A stretch of 64,000 nucleotides of DNA from Euprymna scolopes (GCA_024364805.1 CM044495.1:46884752-46948751); one strand, 5' to 3'. Positions 1 to 12,581 are shown, counted from the first letter of the stretch. Notes: a model not told the origin generated them from the letters alone. Program-made: numbers and translations.

Positions 1-119
1 ATATATATATATATATATATATATAAGAATACTCGTCCCAAGAGAGATAAAACTGTTGCATACGACTTTTCTGTCCTCATACAAAGATTAAATTCAATAT
101 ATAATAGTACTATACCTTG

Positions 120-169
120 TCTACCCGGCAATATGTTTCGACCAAGCAAGACCGGGAATATGCAGCTAG
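120..169 (+). mobile_element. Helitron-type 3' end
   Basis: CCCGGCAATA...GACCGGGAAT is followed by TGCAGCTAG|T. The body upstream runs into TA repeats at the window start, so the element cannot be bounded. Confidence 0.4.
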
Positions 170-1390
170 TATAGTTTTAAAATTTGAAAGACTTCCAAAA
201 TCTGTGTGTGCGTTGGAGAACCAAAACTGATTCTAAAACAAAATAGAATAATTTCTTAGAATTATGAAGAGTTAGACTCATAAAAGCTGAGAGAGCAACT
301 TTTCTTCATCTTTTTTCCTCAAAAGTGTCGATTCTATCATTTTCGCATCAATTTCTCTGGCAGTTTGGCAGATTAGTTTGATTTTTCTTTTTGGCAGAAA
401 GAAATGGTTTCTTTAAGACTCCACAAAACCGCAGAAAGCTAAGTTGAAAATTAGGTAGAATAAGGAAGAAAGACAGACAAGATGACTACTTAAGACATGT
501 CAAATTTCGACGCAGTTATTTCCTCACATCTTCTTTGCCGCCAGTTCAAGATTCGTCTGATTTAAAAAGGAACTTATTTTGTCTGAAATTTTACTCCAAA
601 TTTTAAATTTGTTGACGGATAACTAACTTCTTCTTAGAAGTTACGATGCTAAAATTGTTATTAGCAGTGCACAGGAACACTTTAAGTAATCAGGTGTGAG
701 TTGTTTTTGGGGGGCATATCAACGCTTTTCCGGTTATTCAATGGTAAATCTATGTAAATTTTTAAGGAAATTTATGCTTCAAGTTCTTTATATCTTGAAA
801 TATTTATTTATGGTGTTTGGTTTGGTTGTTTTCTTTTAAGATGTATCAACACTTTCTGAATTATTTAATGGTCAATTCTCTATGCCATGTGGAACTTCCT
901 CAGAAGCCTCTGTCTGTTAACACCAGAGACCATGATGAATCGACTTCATTCTCTATCACTATAATTTATGAAAGTGTCTTGAGATTGTTCTCAATTTCTA
1001 AGCAACCAGGACAACTAATGAAATATATTTCCGAATATAGGCATTAACAGATTGGTGGTTGTGTAAGATTTTCATAAACTTTAAAATTTTAAAGATTGAA
1101 TAAAAATTTCTCAAATTTTCATCCAACAGTTTTATAAATTATGGGATTTTATAAGTACATTGTAAGATTGTATAAGGGATACACAGTTATAGACATTTTG
1201 CAAAATCTCACTCTGAGTTCTTGTCAAATTAAAACAGTCTTAATGCTTTTAACATACAAATAATTTAGTTTCAAACAATGTTTATTTATCGGAAATTTGC
1301 ATTATATAGCCTTTTAACGGCTTATTATTTTTAATGATTCAATTTTTAAAATTATGTTTCAATTTGAGTTCTAACAATATTTATATTTTA
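170..1390. other. Region downstream of the last exon, mostly unassigned
   Basis: Apart from a short match to the 17 kb repeat at 698-775, no gene, exon or recognised repeat was seen. Short open frames here lack family motifs. Confidence 0.5.
698..775 (+). repeat. Fragment of the 17 kb inverted-repeat body
   Basis: The order GTTGTTTTTG, GGCATATCAACGCTTTTC, GGTTATTCAATG resembles the left end of the inverted repeat at 17066. It is a short decayed match. Confidence 0.3.
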
Positions 1391-1394
1391 TTGA

Positions 1395-1690
1395 AGGAGG
1401 GTCGCTCCGAAAGTAAAGCCTCTTATATATTAACTCAAAAAGTTACAAAGGCAGGAGTGGTCTCATTAAAACGAGCGTTCTTCTGTGCTCCATGATTTAT
1501 GTTTCTATAAAGTGACCACCATTCTCAATGCACTTTTCACACACATTCAATGATGCATCTGTGCTTCTGACGCACGTCCATGACAGAGGCTGCTTTGTTA
1601 GAGTCTCACACCGTCAATATCTGTTATGATGACTGAAAGTTTCATGATCTGTTGCAATGTAATTTGCAATCGCATCTGATCCATTCGGGT
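1395..1690 (-). mobile_element. Mariner-group transposase C-terminal remnant
   Basis: The minus strand reads CEKCIENGGHFIET then stop (1550-1500), like the mariner C-terminus (WxKCIxxxGDYxE). The end GGTCGCTCCGAAAGTAAAG at 1398 may be its terminal repeat. It is related to 39015-39275. Confidence 0.5.
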
Positions 1691-2644
1691 GGAATAAAAA
1701 TATATAGGAGTCATTACTTTTGAATGTCTCTCGTCTCCTTTTTTTATTATTTTTTTTTGTGCATTGAATTTGAGTAGTATTGAATTTGTGTAGTATTGCA
1801 ACAGTCTGATGCAGCTAACTATGTCACTACTTGAAGCAGAAAAAATGATTTTGACAAGCAACGTTAGCTGATGATTCTTTCGTTTAATACCAGTCAATAA
1901 AATACATTCTCGACAATCAGACTGACAGAGACTGGCTATTTTGATGGTCTTTATTTGTCGTACTGAGCTATGTCTTTTCTAGGAGGTCTACTCTCCCAAG
2001 TTTTGCTTTCCATCTTTTGAAATTGGTTGGTTTATTGCTAATTGACTGAGGTGCCCCTAGAGAATGTCGATGGGTCTGCCCATGCTACATTTGTAGGATA
2101 GCATAACACCTCTGCCAGAAGCACTGTTTTTTTCTCCCAGCTTCCTGGCCTTGAACTGCATGATACTTACGGATTGACACAGCCATATGCGAGTTATTAA
2201 CTAAGAAAACTTTCATTCTGAATCCCTTTTAACGTAACACGGATTGAATGCACACACACACACACACACACACAAAATATGATTAAAAAATAATAAAAAA
2301 TACAAAGAGATGACACTATTTGGGGGGGGGGCATTCCGTGGAGGACTTGTATCATCCAACATGACTCAAAATGAATTAAAAGTAATAAAAAATTATAGTA
2401 TGGATTTCTATATAACTTTTTCATCTATTAATGTTTTGTTCTTCTTTCATTAAAATTATTTGACGGAGAAATTTATTTGTAGTATTATACTTTTTTTTCT
2501 TCATTTTTTAACAAACGATATATTCATTAACAAACAAGTCATGAAGGAAAAAGTTTACCTCACCATAATAAACAGAAGAATAAACCCAAAAGGAATACTT
2601 TCCATAATTTACAGTAAGATAAGTATTACTAATTAGCAAGAGGT

Positions 2645-2690
2645 AAAAAGTATTATTGGATCTTAGCGGGCAACGCCGGGAAGAAAAACA
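2645..2690 (+). mobile_element. Possible Helitron 3' hairpin, decayed
   Basis: GCGGGCAACGCCGGGAAG matches the terminal hairpin of the other copies, but the following bases lack CTAG. Confidence 0.25.
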
Positions 2691-3186
2691 TTCAGTGAGT
2701 TGAACACACACACACACACAAATGGATTAAAATATTAAGAATTTGATAATTCCATCTATTGTCTAACGTAATGCATAATTCAACGAAGAAATATGTGTGC
2801 AGCTCGGTCAATGGCTGAGACAATTGACAAAAGAAATTATAGAGATTCCACTGGAAAGAATGTGATTATAAATAAAATCGTCATAGAGGCACAAAAAGTC
2901 AGACAGAGAGAGAAGGCCATGACATGTGCTACCACTTCTTCACTACCAGTCAGGCGTCTATCTCACGCAACTCCGCGCTTTTCAGTGAACGTCAAAGCAA
3001 GAATAACAGTTTGTCACAGAAAAACTGATTGTTGGAGTGAAATAATCTACAAAAATATATTATTGTCTTTAACTGTGTTGTGATTTTGACTTCTCTGTCA
3101 ATGTGTGTATATACTTTGTGCCAGCGACAAAAGTACATGTTAATATTAAATAGACTGGAAAAACGCATTTTGAACAACCGGTAAAT

Positions 3187-3187
<1 letters not shown>

Positions 3188-3250
<63 letters not shown>
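3188..3250 (+). repeat. (CT)n microsatellite
   Basis: An uninterrupted CT array of about 31 units. Confidence 0.95.
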
Positions 3251-3254
<4 letters not shown>

Positions 3255-3714
3255 AATTTTGTCAGTGTAATATTCCTTTAATTTAAAATCTGTTAATTTT
3301 GGCAAGGGCAACAGTCTACAAAGTTAACATAAAAACTGAATCTATATAATTTTTTAACTCTGTTTACAAGATTCACGCAATCAAAGATGCCCAGACTGTC
3401 CACAAACAAACAAGAATACGACTTTATTATAATACAATTTAATTAATATGTCCAAAAGTTACACTGATTCACAGATTAATTTTCATACAGAAAACGGACT
3501 TGAATAAATTTTATTCCAGCATGATTTCTATATATACTATTTATTCAAAAGGAATCTCCATTCAATGAATACCCTCATTTGCATAATTCATTCAAGAAAA
3601 TATATTTTAATTATTAGCTCGATTTTATTGTTTGTTATAATCTATTTTTAAATAGAACAGTTAAAACGATTCTATTAACTTTAAATAATATTTCTAATTT
3701 ATTTTCGATTATTA

Positions 3715-3974
3715 CTAGCTGACAACAGTCGGGTTTAAAACCGGAAGCAAGCTTGTTTATTTTAGCTATGGTAGTTATTTCCCGTTTAAGCTATAAACAT
3801 TACTTTGGATTTGATTTTCATAAACCAAGGTGGATGTTTTTTATGCTTTCTTAAATCCAACATGCGGTTACTTTTCATAACAGATTAGGATATTCGGTGC
3901 ATTTTAAATAGTATGAGATTAAAGCGTCCATGCGACAATGTTTCAACTGGGCAACGTCGGGTATAGTCAGCTAG
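3715..3974. mobile_element. Helitron-type segment with 3' ends on both sides
   Basis: The left border is a minus-strand 3' end (CCCGACTGTTGTCAGCTAG|T). The right border is a plus-strand 3' end (TGGGCAACGTCGGG, then GTCAGCTAG|T). An inner block, GGATATTCGGTGCATTTTAA, recurs at 26740. Confidence 0.45.
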
Positions 3975-4739
3975 TATAGAATAGAATTCTAAATGAGCAA
4001 CTCCAAAGTCTAAACGTCAAAATAGAATAAAAAAAAATGGCAAAACAAAGAAAATGTACAAATAATAGAATGATTAGAATTTTAACAGAAAATGTAGTTT
4101 TTTTTATGCTAAGATCCCCTGCCTGTATTTTTTCCTCGTCAAAGTTCCTTGCAATCATGTACATAATCTGGTCAGCCTATACACTCCAGTTCGCTGAACT
4201 CTTTTCTGATTGAGCTGAGAAATTTGATTCTTTACATGGGACTCCATAAGTCGATGCCTATTAAGCATTCACTTCCATTCCCTGTTTTACATGTTTGTCT
4301 TCATGAAGACATTATACGAATAAGTGAAATCACACAACGTCAGGTTAAATTCTGTCACATTATTTGAATAAGCAACATCAAAACTAGACTGTTTACACAT
4401 TTTAAGCATGCTATTTTCCATGATTACATGCGTAGTAGTAAATGGATTTTAAATAGCAATGATTTTAATGGTATATGATGAAAAACAACAACATGAAACC
4501 ATTTTAATGTGCATGCAGAATGTTTCACTAATTCTGCTCTGACACTTAATGTTTGCGGTTCTATGATATTTAAAATTAATCTGATTAAATAATTTTAGAA
4601 ATTTTACTCATTTATATATCTTAATGGCAATAATAAATTGACAAGTCTTGAATTTATTTTCAATTCTTGAAATGTTCGGGTTATTTATTTCCTCTGCAAC
4701 ATTTTCACATTCGGTGTGCAGTGTTGTTGTTGTTGTTAT

Positions 4740-5745
4740 ATTTACCCACGTTTACCCCCTAAGAAGGAATATCGCCACTTGAATGTAAGCTACTATTTGG
4801 GACAATGCCTAGGAAATATAACAAGATGTTGGTTTACATTACATTTATAACTCTGTATATCAGTACAATCAGGAAAACAGGTAGCAGGATGGGAATTCAA
4901 AAGTCTACACTCAATAATTCCCTCCCTCGAACAGGTAAAGCTTTCTGGCATTTAGGGACTACAACAGTGAAGGAATGAAATTTTGTTGGTAAGTGAGTTT
5001 GTCACGGATATGTACATTGATGGGGACAAGTGCAACGAGTTCATCGGAGCACATTCCATTAAGATACTTGTAAAACAGGCTCGCAGACGCAACATTGCAG
5101 CGATCGGACAGGGATTGAAGCCTAGTTGACAAAGTGGAACCTATTAGATTGAAGACTCTTTTTTGGACCCTATCCAATAGGAAAAAACTAATGACCGATG
5201 CACCAGCCTAGATGTGACAACAATTCTTTATACATCAGCGAATGGTGGCCTTGTAGAGGTACAGGATACTCTCAGGTGTGAGTAGTCTTCTAGCACGATA
5301 GATGGAACCCACCTTCTTTGCAGCAACCTTTGCAATGTATTTGTTCTAGTTTATATTCCTCATGAATGTTAGTCCGAGGAATCTGAAGAACGAATTCACA
5401 GGTAGGGTGTTATTTTTCATGGATATCGGTGGTTGAAGAGGCGTCTTGTAATTATTAAAAGAGGGCAGCTTAGTCTTACTAGTATTAAATGATGTTGCCA
5501 TCCATTTACAGTTCCATTCTACAACGGTCTGGAGGTCATACTTTAACAATTCTGCCATGGTCTTAGATTTATGTACATCTGTTCTTCCCTCGTGCATGTT
5601 ATAGAGCACCTTATCATCAGCAAGCATACCAATTTCAGACACAATATTATAAGAGAGGTCGTTAATGAATATAAGGGATACTAGCGGTCTGAGGATGGAC
5701 CCCTGAGCCTGCCCATTTACAGAATACTCAAAGATGTCAAAAGAT
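4740..5745 (-). mobile_element. LINE-A non-LTR retrotransposon fragment (RT to 3' end)
   Basis: The minus strand encodes a decayed reverse transcriptase. It has GQAQGSILRPLVSLIFINDL, the catalytic box as LADD (family YADD) near 5610, FRFLGLTF, DRVQKR, and a 3' tail with SLFYKYLNGMCSDEL. Frames are interrupted. The 3' region matches 43180-43230 (CCAAATAGTAGC). It belongs to the Jockey/CR1-like group; the clade is not resolved. It begins 16 to 30 bases from the splice donor at 5761. Confidence 0.7.
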
Positions 5746-5761
5746 TAGTATGTATACTTAC

Positions 5762-5971
5762 TTCGTCCCCGCAATGCCTGGCCACAGGAAGGTGAACGTG
5801 GTGGCGCGACACATGCACTCCATTCAGTGAGTTCCCATACGTAAACATCACACCAAGGTAAATCTGTACAGTGTTTGATGTCTATCAGCTTCGTTGGGCA
5901 AGGTTTACCACCTTCATCAGCAGGTTGTATAATATATTTCTTTCTCACTTGCGTTGGGGCAGCCTGCCTCA
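5762..5971 (-). CDS. THSD7A: THSD7A/B-like protein, TSP1 exon 5 of 5
   Basis: This exon is 210 bases, phase 1 to phase 1. The acceptor is a T/C-rich tract ending CCCCAG and the donor is CGAA|GTAAGT. The leftover A of exon 22086-22201 plus TG makes ATG, an internal methionine. It encodes RKKYIIQPADEGGKPCP, IKHCTDLPWC, VYVWELTEWSAC and SCGQALRGR: the end of one TSP1 module and the first half of the next. It parallels vertebrate SRHRVIIQLPANGGRDC, YRWKTHKWRRC and GCGPGRQ. An RT fragment of LINE-A begins within about 20-30 bases downstream of the donor. The next exon is not in the remaining 5.7 kb. Confidence 0.86.
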
Positions 5972-6241
5972 CTGGGGAAGAAAAAAAAGAATGAAAATAG
6001 CAACAAAAAAACTTATATGAATATTTTAGAATGATAAAATGTTAAAATTAGTTTTTTTGCTATAATTTTTTTCATTTGAAATTTATCTTAATCTATAATG
6101 ATAACTTGACTCTGTTTAAGCTCAACACTGATGAGAGGCATTTAGAATTGAAATACCTTGGCCTTAGAAGGATTTCTCGCTTATAACTTTATTAAATCAT
6201 CAGATCAGTAAGGAAATAATATGTACCTTTTATTTCCCATC

Positions 6242-6294
<53 letters not shown>

Positions 6295-6334
6295 TAAATA
6301 AAAGGTATATATATATAATAAATGAAATTGTAAT

Positions 6335-6850
6335 TCAATGAATTTAACCACTTCATTTCATTTCAATGAGAGTTTTTTTGAGTTTCATATCAAAGGATTT
6401 TTATTATTCTAAGCAAGGCAAAGAATGCTTTAGAAAATTAATCTCCTTAACCTATAGGGTTTCGATGTCTACCATCTCATCAGAGGAAAGAAAATATTAG
6501 CAAATAGTTATAAATGTATGCACCCTATGTGCTAAAGTCAGTGAGACATGGAAAGTCAAAGTGAAAATAATGCATTTATCAGAAGTCCTGTATCAGGAGT
6601 ATTTGTAGAAAAAGGATATGAATATTTTTTAGATCCAGCTTGCTTGGTAAAATCCATGTTATACGTTCTCTACATCCGTTTGGTAATAATGTCCAAGCTA
6701 TATATTGGGTAATCCGCATAGCTGTGTAGATATCGAGCAATTCCTGTTTAGATGGGATAACTTATAGAATATTACTGCCAGTAATATTTTGTAAACCTAC
6801 AATCTCACGTTTCCATAACAACTGATTGTTAAATAAAAACTATTCTGAAG
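6335..6850 (-). repeat. P4 repeat, hammerhead-bearing, copy 1
   Basis: About 0.5 kb of sequence is collinear, on the opposite strand, with 58710-59210. Shared blocks include the region around the hammerhead, the GTCTCACTGACTTT block and the TTCTGAAGTATATA end. Both copies are bordered by TA repeats. No coding frame was seen. It is probably a non-autonomous retroelement unit; a Penelope-like or retrozyme origin is inference from the ribozyme only. Confidence 0.6.
6441..6490 (-). ncRNA. Hammerhead ribozyme-like motif, family P4 copy 1
   Basis: On the minus strand the core reads CTGATGA (6483-6477), stem II GATG/CATC with loop GTAGA (6476-6464), then GAAA (6463-6460). This is the full canonical hammerhead core. 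Stem I can form between TTTCCT (6489-6484) and AGGAGA (6447-6442), 6 pairs counting one G-U. Stem III is short, with A-U, one C/U mismatch and two C-G pairs around a TATA loop, which would put the cleavable base at 6448. Cleavage is inferred. The motif lies in the middle of a repeat of about 0.5 kb shared with 58710-59210. Confidence 0.62.
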
Positions 6851-6887
6851 TATATATATAATATAAATAAATATAATATAATATATA

Positions 6888-7300
6888 TTAGTGTTAGGAC
6901 GATTCATTGGAATCGGTATTTGAAATCGAAAAATTCGGAACTGTTGGGGGTATCGAAATCAGAAAATTTGTGTTTATTATCCAGTGAGAAAAAACATTAT
7001 TTTCATAGTTTTTATTGGTTTATTTTTTGTTTTAACTTAATTTTCCATTTCTCATATTAATGCTGCTATGATAAATATTTATTTTAAACTACCTGTTAAA
7101 CTAAAATCTATAGATCATCCACATAATGTATTTCTACGTTTAGGAAATTATCTGTACATTTTTCATGGTTTTTGTATTAGCTACTCCAAAACAATTCTAT
7201 ATTTAGTAATTTTATCAAGATTCTTTTAAATTTCTGATTCTGATTCCCATTGAGAATTTAAATCAGAATCGGGAAAAATATTGGAATCGTCCCATTACTA
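6888..7300. mobile_element. MITE-B copy 1
   Basis: It is about 413 bp. The ends are TTAGTGTTAGGACGATTC and GGAATCGTCCCATTACTAA, inverted. Repeated AATCGG/GAATCGG motifs lie near both ends. Both MITE-B copies lie between TATA bases. Confidence 0.62.
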
Positions 7301-7640
7301 ATATATATATATATATATTTTTTTTTTCTTGTGTATATATATTTATACACAAGCAAAATTGATGATGGACAACAAAAAGAGCAGAAAATACAATATTTAT
7401 TAATCCATAAAAATCAGAGAAGCAATTATAATAAAAGAAAATCATAAATTTTAAAAGATAGGCACTTTCATCAGAGGATAAACATGATATAAAAAAACAT
7501 ATATTTGAAAGTACTTCACAAAATTTTTTTGTATAGATAAACGGTATTTTCACTAAAATAAGAGACTGAAAATTAAAAATTGATGTTTTTTTTATTTTTT
7601 AAACTTGTAATTGGAAAGGAAGAACCTGAAATCGTTAATA

Positions 7641-7678
<38 letters not shown>

Positions 7679-8814
7679 TATATGTTGTACAAAGTGGCCC
7701 CGTAGACTACAGACTGATAAATATACCTACTAAAACTGGCACACCTCTAGTGAATAACAATGCTTTCCAAAAAACGTAGAAGAATAGGCTAACATAAATA
7801 CTTAGCTAAATGAAAAAGAGAGCCATCCCCCCATTACCCTTCAATGCCGTTTCAAATGCTACCGCCTGATACTTAACTAAACGAACTAAAACGCAATATG
7901 CAAAAAATTGGATAAATGGGAGTGCACTTTGCATACTTACTGATAAAACACCCCAACCGACTAACTTAAATAATCTATGTAGTCAACGTACTTAGTTATC
8001 ATTTGAAACTTTACGAGAATGCTGCTCATAGGTATCTATCAACGCTTCATTTCTAAGTACTCCAACTAGATGGTTTATGTAAACGAGAGGCTCTGCGAAT
8101 ACAGACACATCGATACTATTATGTATCTGTTTACATGTAAACGGTCTGGAAAACCTATCTCTATAACAAAGCATATAAACTAACAAAATATATTATATAT
8201 AAGTATTGAGGAAGAGGTAAACAACCAAAAATAAAAGCATGGTAACCACTGAAACTATGTTTACATAAAAAAACAAGAACTTTTGCCTATCTAATAGGTC
8301 CAACAATATCACCATTATGTAAATTATATAAACTTGCCTGTATATTTGTTCACAGACTGTTAATTTGATTAAGTAAAAGTATATTATATTGAAATAAATA
8401 ACTGAAAACGACAAATAAACGAATTTATAAACAAGCGAAGAATATAATGAATAAATAAACAGAGCTTATCAATAAAATAGATAGATAGTGAATATGCTAC
8501 CTGGCTAGAAAAATTAGCCATAAAATCTTAAAATAGAGAGGCAGAGCTGGCGTGGGTATTATATTACTTCAGATCCGAGCAAAGAGAGAGGCAACCATCT
8601 TGTTTAACTTGAATCTGATACCTCCGCCTCCACCCTCACTGTGATAGCTTAAACAGGTAAAAGGTACCTCCCTCTCCTTCCCACTCCTACACTCTTTATT
8701 TACCATCCCTCCCTCCAAAAACCTCTACTGTAAACATTCATAAACTTTCTTATTGAAACGAAAATCACAGTTCAATTCGTTTCCTAAAGTCTTCTTCTTT
8801 AGTCTTCTTCTTTA

Positions 8815-9060
8815 GTCTCTTTACTCAATCACGTTGGCACACAGGTCCTCGCCAGATCACTCAAGTTAAGCAACCTCAAACCTGGCCTGTACCATATGGG
8901 TGACCAATTGGGAAGGCGAGGTGCTGTATGTACTGCGAGGTAAAATATTAGGTTGGGAAACTGGTACGGTCTATCTTTCTCTCGAGGGTAGATGGGTCTC
9001 TCTTAAACTGTGGTAGGCAACCCGTGATGGCGTTACGATAAAAAATACCCTTGATAGCCC
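8815..9060 (+). mobile_element. 5S-rRNA-derived SINE, type 1
   Basis: CACACAGGTCCTCGCCAGATCA, CAAGTTAAGCAACCTC, CCATATGGGTGACCAATTGG and GGTGCTGTATG follow the order of 5S rRNA, including the internal A-box and C-box region of the type I Pol III promoter. After the head comes a different body (TTGGGAAACTGGTACGGTCT, AGGCAACCCGTGATGGCG). The head is too divergent to be a working 5S gene. Confidence 0.65.
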
Positions 9061-9143
9061 TAGCGAAGTATCAAGTATTCATCTATGAACAAGATTGAAC
9101 TCACTACACGAGTTTGTAATTCCAATCATGTTACATTTACTAT

Positions 9144-9557
9144 ATATGTTGGGACGATTTATCAGATTCAGAAATCGGGAAAAGCGAAACTTCTGGGGCT
9201 ATCCGAATTGGAGAATTTGTGCTTATTTTCCAATGCCAAAGACGATTCTTTTAATTATCTTTCTTTTATTTGATTTTGTTTAAAACAAGCTCTTCCACTG
9301 TTGATACTAATGATAACATAATAAATATTTATTAATTTTAAACTATCAGTAAAATGAAAACCTATACAGCCCCCCCCCCCCAATGTATTTTTACATATGA
9401 GAAAATATATGCACATTTAACATGAGTTTTTACAGTAATCAGGAAAATAGCAACTCTATAGCTAAATATTTAGGGATTTATACGGCATCCGTAATTTAAT
9501 ATAGAATCGGTAATTGTATCGGAATAGGGAAAAATATTGGAACCATCCCATCGCTAA
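9144..9557. mobile_element. MITE-B copy 2
   Basis: It is collinear with 6888-7300 (ATAAATATTTATT, AATGTATTTTTACATATGAG, GGGAAAAATATTGGAACC). The ends are TGTTGGGACGAT and CCATCCCATCGCTAA. A C-run lies at 9369-9379. Confidence 0.6.
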
Positions 9558-9728
9558 TATATATTCCAATGATATAAATAGTTATCTATAACTTTTATTC
9601 CCCGTTTTTCATATAATATTATTGTTTGCTCCTCTTAAGAGTATTGGGCTTTACTTATCTTTATAAGTTTTAACAAAGCAAAACTTATAAATATATTCTT
9701 TGATAACATAATTAAATTAAATTATATA

Positions 9729-10080
9729 CTAGCAGGGAGACCCGACGTTACTCGGGATTAAATGATGATCAACGAATGTTTCACACTCCCATATTTTTAT
9801 TGTCATCGAAATTGATGAAATCGCCAATTTTTCAATCAAATCGATTGATTGGCTCCTCTACTTGGGGAGACATTGCAATGCAACTGGAGGAAGCTCCACA
9901 TGCCTCTTGCAGTGACTAAGTTCATAATATATTGCAGTCTACATTGCACTGTTGATTTTTATCAAATTATTTTCACATATAATAGCTTACATTAAAGTTT
10001 AAAATGCAAAAGTCAGTTATCATGCTTTAATTGTGCTCTAAAAAGAAACAGCAAGTGTTTGATTTGCAAAGGGAGATAAC
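9729..10080 (-). mobile_element. Helitron H3 copy, 3' part
   Basis: The minus-strand end is CCCGAGTAACGTCGGGTCTC, then CCTGCTAG|T, a perfect CCCGA/TCGGG hairpin. Homology to 13955-14676 continues to about 10080; the 5' end was not found. Confidence 0.55.
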
Positions 10081-10574
10081 TATTATTTAACATCCTTAAA
10101 ATTCACAAAAATTAGATTCATTATGAAAACTTATTCAGAACATTTATTAAATTGTACATTATTGAGCCATTAGAGATGTTATTAATTTTGTTTTTAATGA
10201 ATTCAAAACATTTATTAAATATATATAAAGTATGTGCGTGTTAACTTTAACTAGACTGCCAGTCACAGGGCAAGTAATTTCTTGAATGGAACAGTTTTAC
10301 ACCACTTTTATATCTCTTTGCAAAGATTATAATCAACATGCAATGGATTTTGGTCCAAATTGGAATAAGGATTCAAGACATACAATTATAATCATACAAT
10401 GCTACTATATCGTATAAAATGTCTAAAATTTAAGGCTCAAGTTTAAGGGGTTTAAGCAGAAATTAGACATTCAGGGAGCCTTTAATAGTTGGTGTCTAAT
10501 GACAATGAAACAAATTTAATAAAACTCTGAAATGCTTAAATTTTTAAGTGGGACATTATGCCCTTATTAGGACA

Positions 10575-11610
10575 TTTTTTTTTTTTTACATGGAGGTCAG
10601 CACTTATCAAGACCTGGAAGTCACTCGGGAATAAGGGTTATTGCGTGTACAGTAATGGAACAGTATCTTAGTAATCGTTAGTATTGGAGATTTAATAAAG
10701 TGTTTACTTAAGGGGGTAGTTCATCAGGAGTTTGTTTATGTTGGACTTGAAGACATCCAAGTTGTAGTCAGGTGGGAAACAGGCAAACGGAAGAGAATTC
10801 CACAGTCGTGCACTTCTAAGAAAGAAGCTTTGCTCATGGAATCTACGCTTCGATTTAGGCACAGATAAAAAGTGGGGAAAATTAATGACAGTGGTTTCAG
10901 ATAGAAGTCTATGTTGTACTCTGTGAAGGCAGTATAGACTGTTTTTAGCAGCTCCTGCCCAGATGTGGCAGCAGTACTCCATCCTTGAACGTAATTTGCT
11001 TTTATACAGATAGAGAATTGCATCAGTAGTGAGATATCTTCTGGAGCGGTAGAAGGATCCCACCATTTTACCAGCGACCTTGGCAACAGACTTGATGTAC
11101 GTGTTCCATTTCAGATTAGGAGTAAAGGTCAAACCCAGAAGCTTGTCAAAACATGGAGCCTCCCCAAGACGAGAGCCATCCATTTCAATTGATGCCAGAT
11201 GGGGATCAGAGCGTTGATGATGTAAAGATAGGAGCTTGGTTTTAGATGCATTAAAAGTAACCAGCCACTCTTCCCCAACGGTACCACACGCTCAAGATCA
11301 GAGGAGATAGAATCAGAGAGAACTTTGTCATTTATGGCCATTGATGTGTTGCCATAGATGGTCATGTCATCAGCACAGATGTCAATGAATGATTTAAGTA
11401 TGTGGTTTGGGAGATGCAGATCAGGAAAAGAGTTGGGCCCAGGATGGACCCCTTAGGGACTCAAGCGTTAATACTGTGGGCCTCTGATTTCTGCCCATCA
11501 ACCACTACTCTTATGAGCCTATCAGAAAGAAATAATTTAATAGCTGAGAAAACATTTCCAACAATCCAGCCTTCTGAAAATCCTTTAAAATACCCCAAAA
11601 GAAATTTAAA
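10575..11610 (-). mobile_element. LINE-B non-LTR retrotransposon, 5'-truncated copy
   Basis: This is the longest LINE-B copy. The minus strand reads SAIKLFLSDRLIRVVVDGQ, a GSILGPTLFLI-type box, CADD in place of YADD (near 11370), then an open stretch of 159 codons (11183-10704). That stretch has LLGLTFTPNLKWNTYIKSVA, MEYCCHIWAGA, SKRRFHEQSFFLRSARLWNS and YNLDVFKSNINKLLMNYP. It ends in an A-tail (T-run 10575-10587). The 5' end is truncated inside the RT domain, as is usual for LINEs. Confidence 0.78.
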
Positions 11611-11684
11611 TTAATTCAACTCCTTCAAACTATCTAAATATTTGACAAATAGATTAAGTATTTGCTTAGTGCAAAAATAATGTC

Positions 11685-11809
<125 letters not shown>

Positions 11810-11862
11810 TGAACGTGAAAAACGACATTATTTTTACACAAACCTAATACAGCACTTATTAC

Positions 11863-12038
11863 TAGGGCTGTGACAGAATATTCATTTCATTCTTTTGACT
11901 CTACAGTATATATCCGACACAATAAGACACAGTCAATCAATCGAGAATCACATCAGTCTATATAAAACCATATGATAATAACAGATATAGACTCAAGAGT
12001 CAAAACCATGAAAAGAATATGCTGTTGTCACAGTCCTA
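11863..12038. mobile_element. MITE-A copy 1
   Basis: It is 176 bp with terminal inverted repeats TAGGGCTGTGACAGAATATT / AATATGCTGTTGTCACAGTCCTA continuing to TTTTGACTCT / AGAGTCAAAA. The centre holds AATCGAGAATCAC. It is non-coding. Confidence 0.62.
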
Positions 12039-12529
12039 CTTATTACCTACCCTAACGCGTCATAGCTTCCAAAATTCATAGCGATTGGTTACTTTGTTTA
12101 GGAATGATTAATAGACACATGTACCTAACTTGATATAAATCCTTTCACATATTCCAAACCAGCTGTAGTGAATTGATGTTTTCCCATTTTCTTTTATATC
12201 GATAGGATATGGTAAAATCTGACAGTAAATTTGATTTTTGAGAAGCAAAATATTTCATTGGCTAAATCTTTGCAGCTGACGACACATATGCAAATGAGTT
12301 ATATTTGCCGTTGTGTTTTAATTAATTTATAATCAGATCTTATTCAAACGATCTAAATTTGTCATCCGTTATTTAATTGAAATGTTAGGTGTTTATTTAT
12401 ACTAGTTAATTGTTAATAAATACTTTATATTTTGCCGATTTTTCCATCAGAATTCCACAAATATATTTTTCTATAGGATTAGTATATAATTTTTCCTATA
12501 AATAAAATTATCCACGCTGTAAATCACGC

Positions 12530-12581
12530 ATAGCAAAAACTCGCCTACCTACAACCACTGTCAATAGTTTCATTTTATCTC

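Noticed and set aside
3069-3311. RERERE-type open frame
   Set aside because: It is a translation of the CT microsatellite at 3188-3250.
6128-6160. Hammerhead-like CTGATGAGAGGC...GAAAT on the plus strand
   Set aside because: GAAA is present, but the hairpin between does not close; it may be a decayed relative, not counted.
7460-7490. Another hammerhead core (CTGATGA on the minus strand at 7472-7480)
   Set aside because: No stem II mate and no GAAA box follow at the needed distance.
10704-11183. A possible host gene in the 159-codon frame
   Set aside because: The motifs NLKWNTYIKSVA and MEYCCHIWAGA recur in several copies in this window, so it is LINE-B coding remnant.
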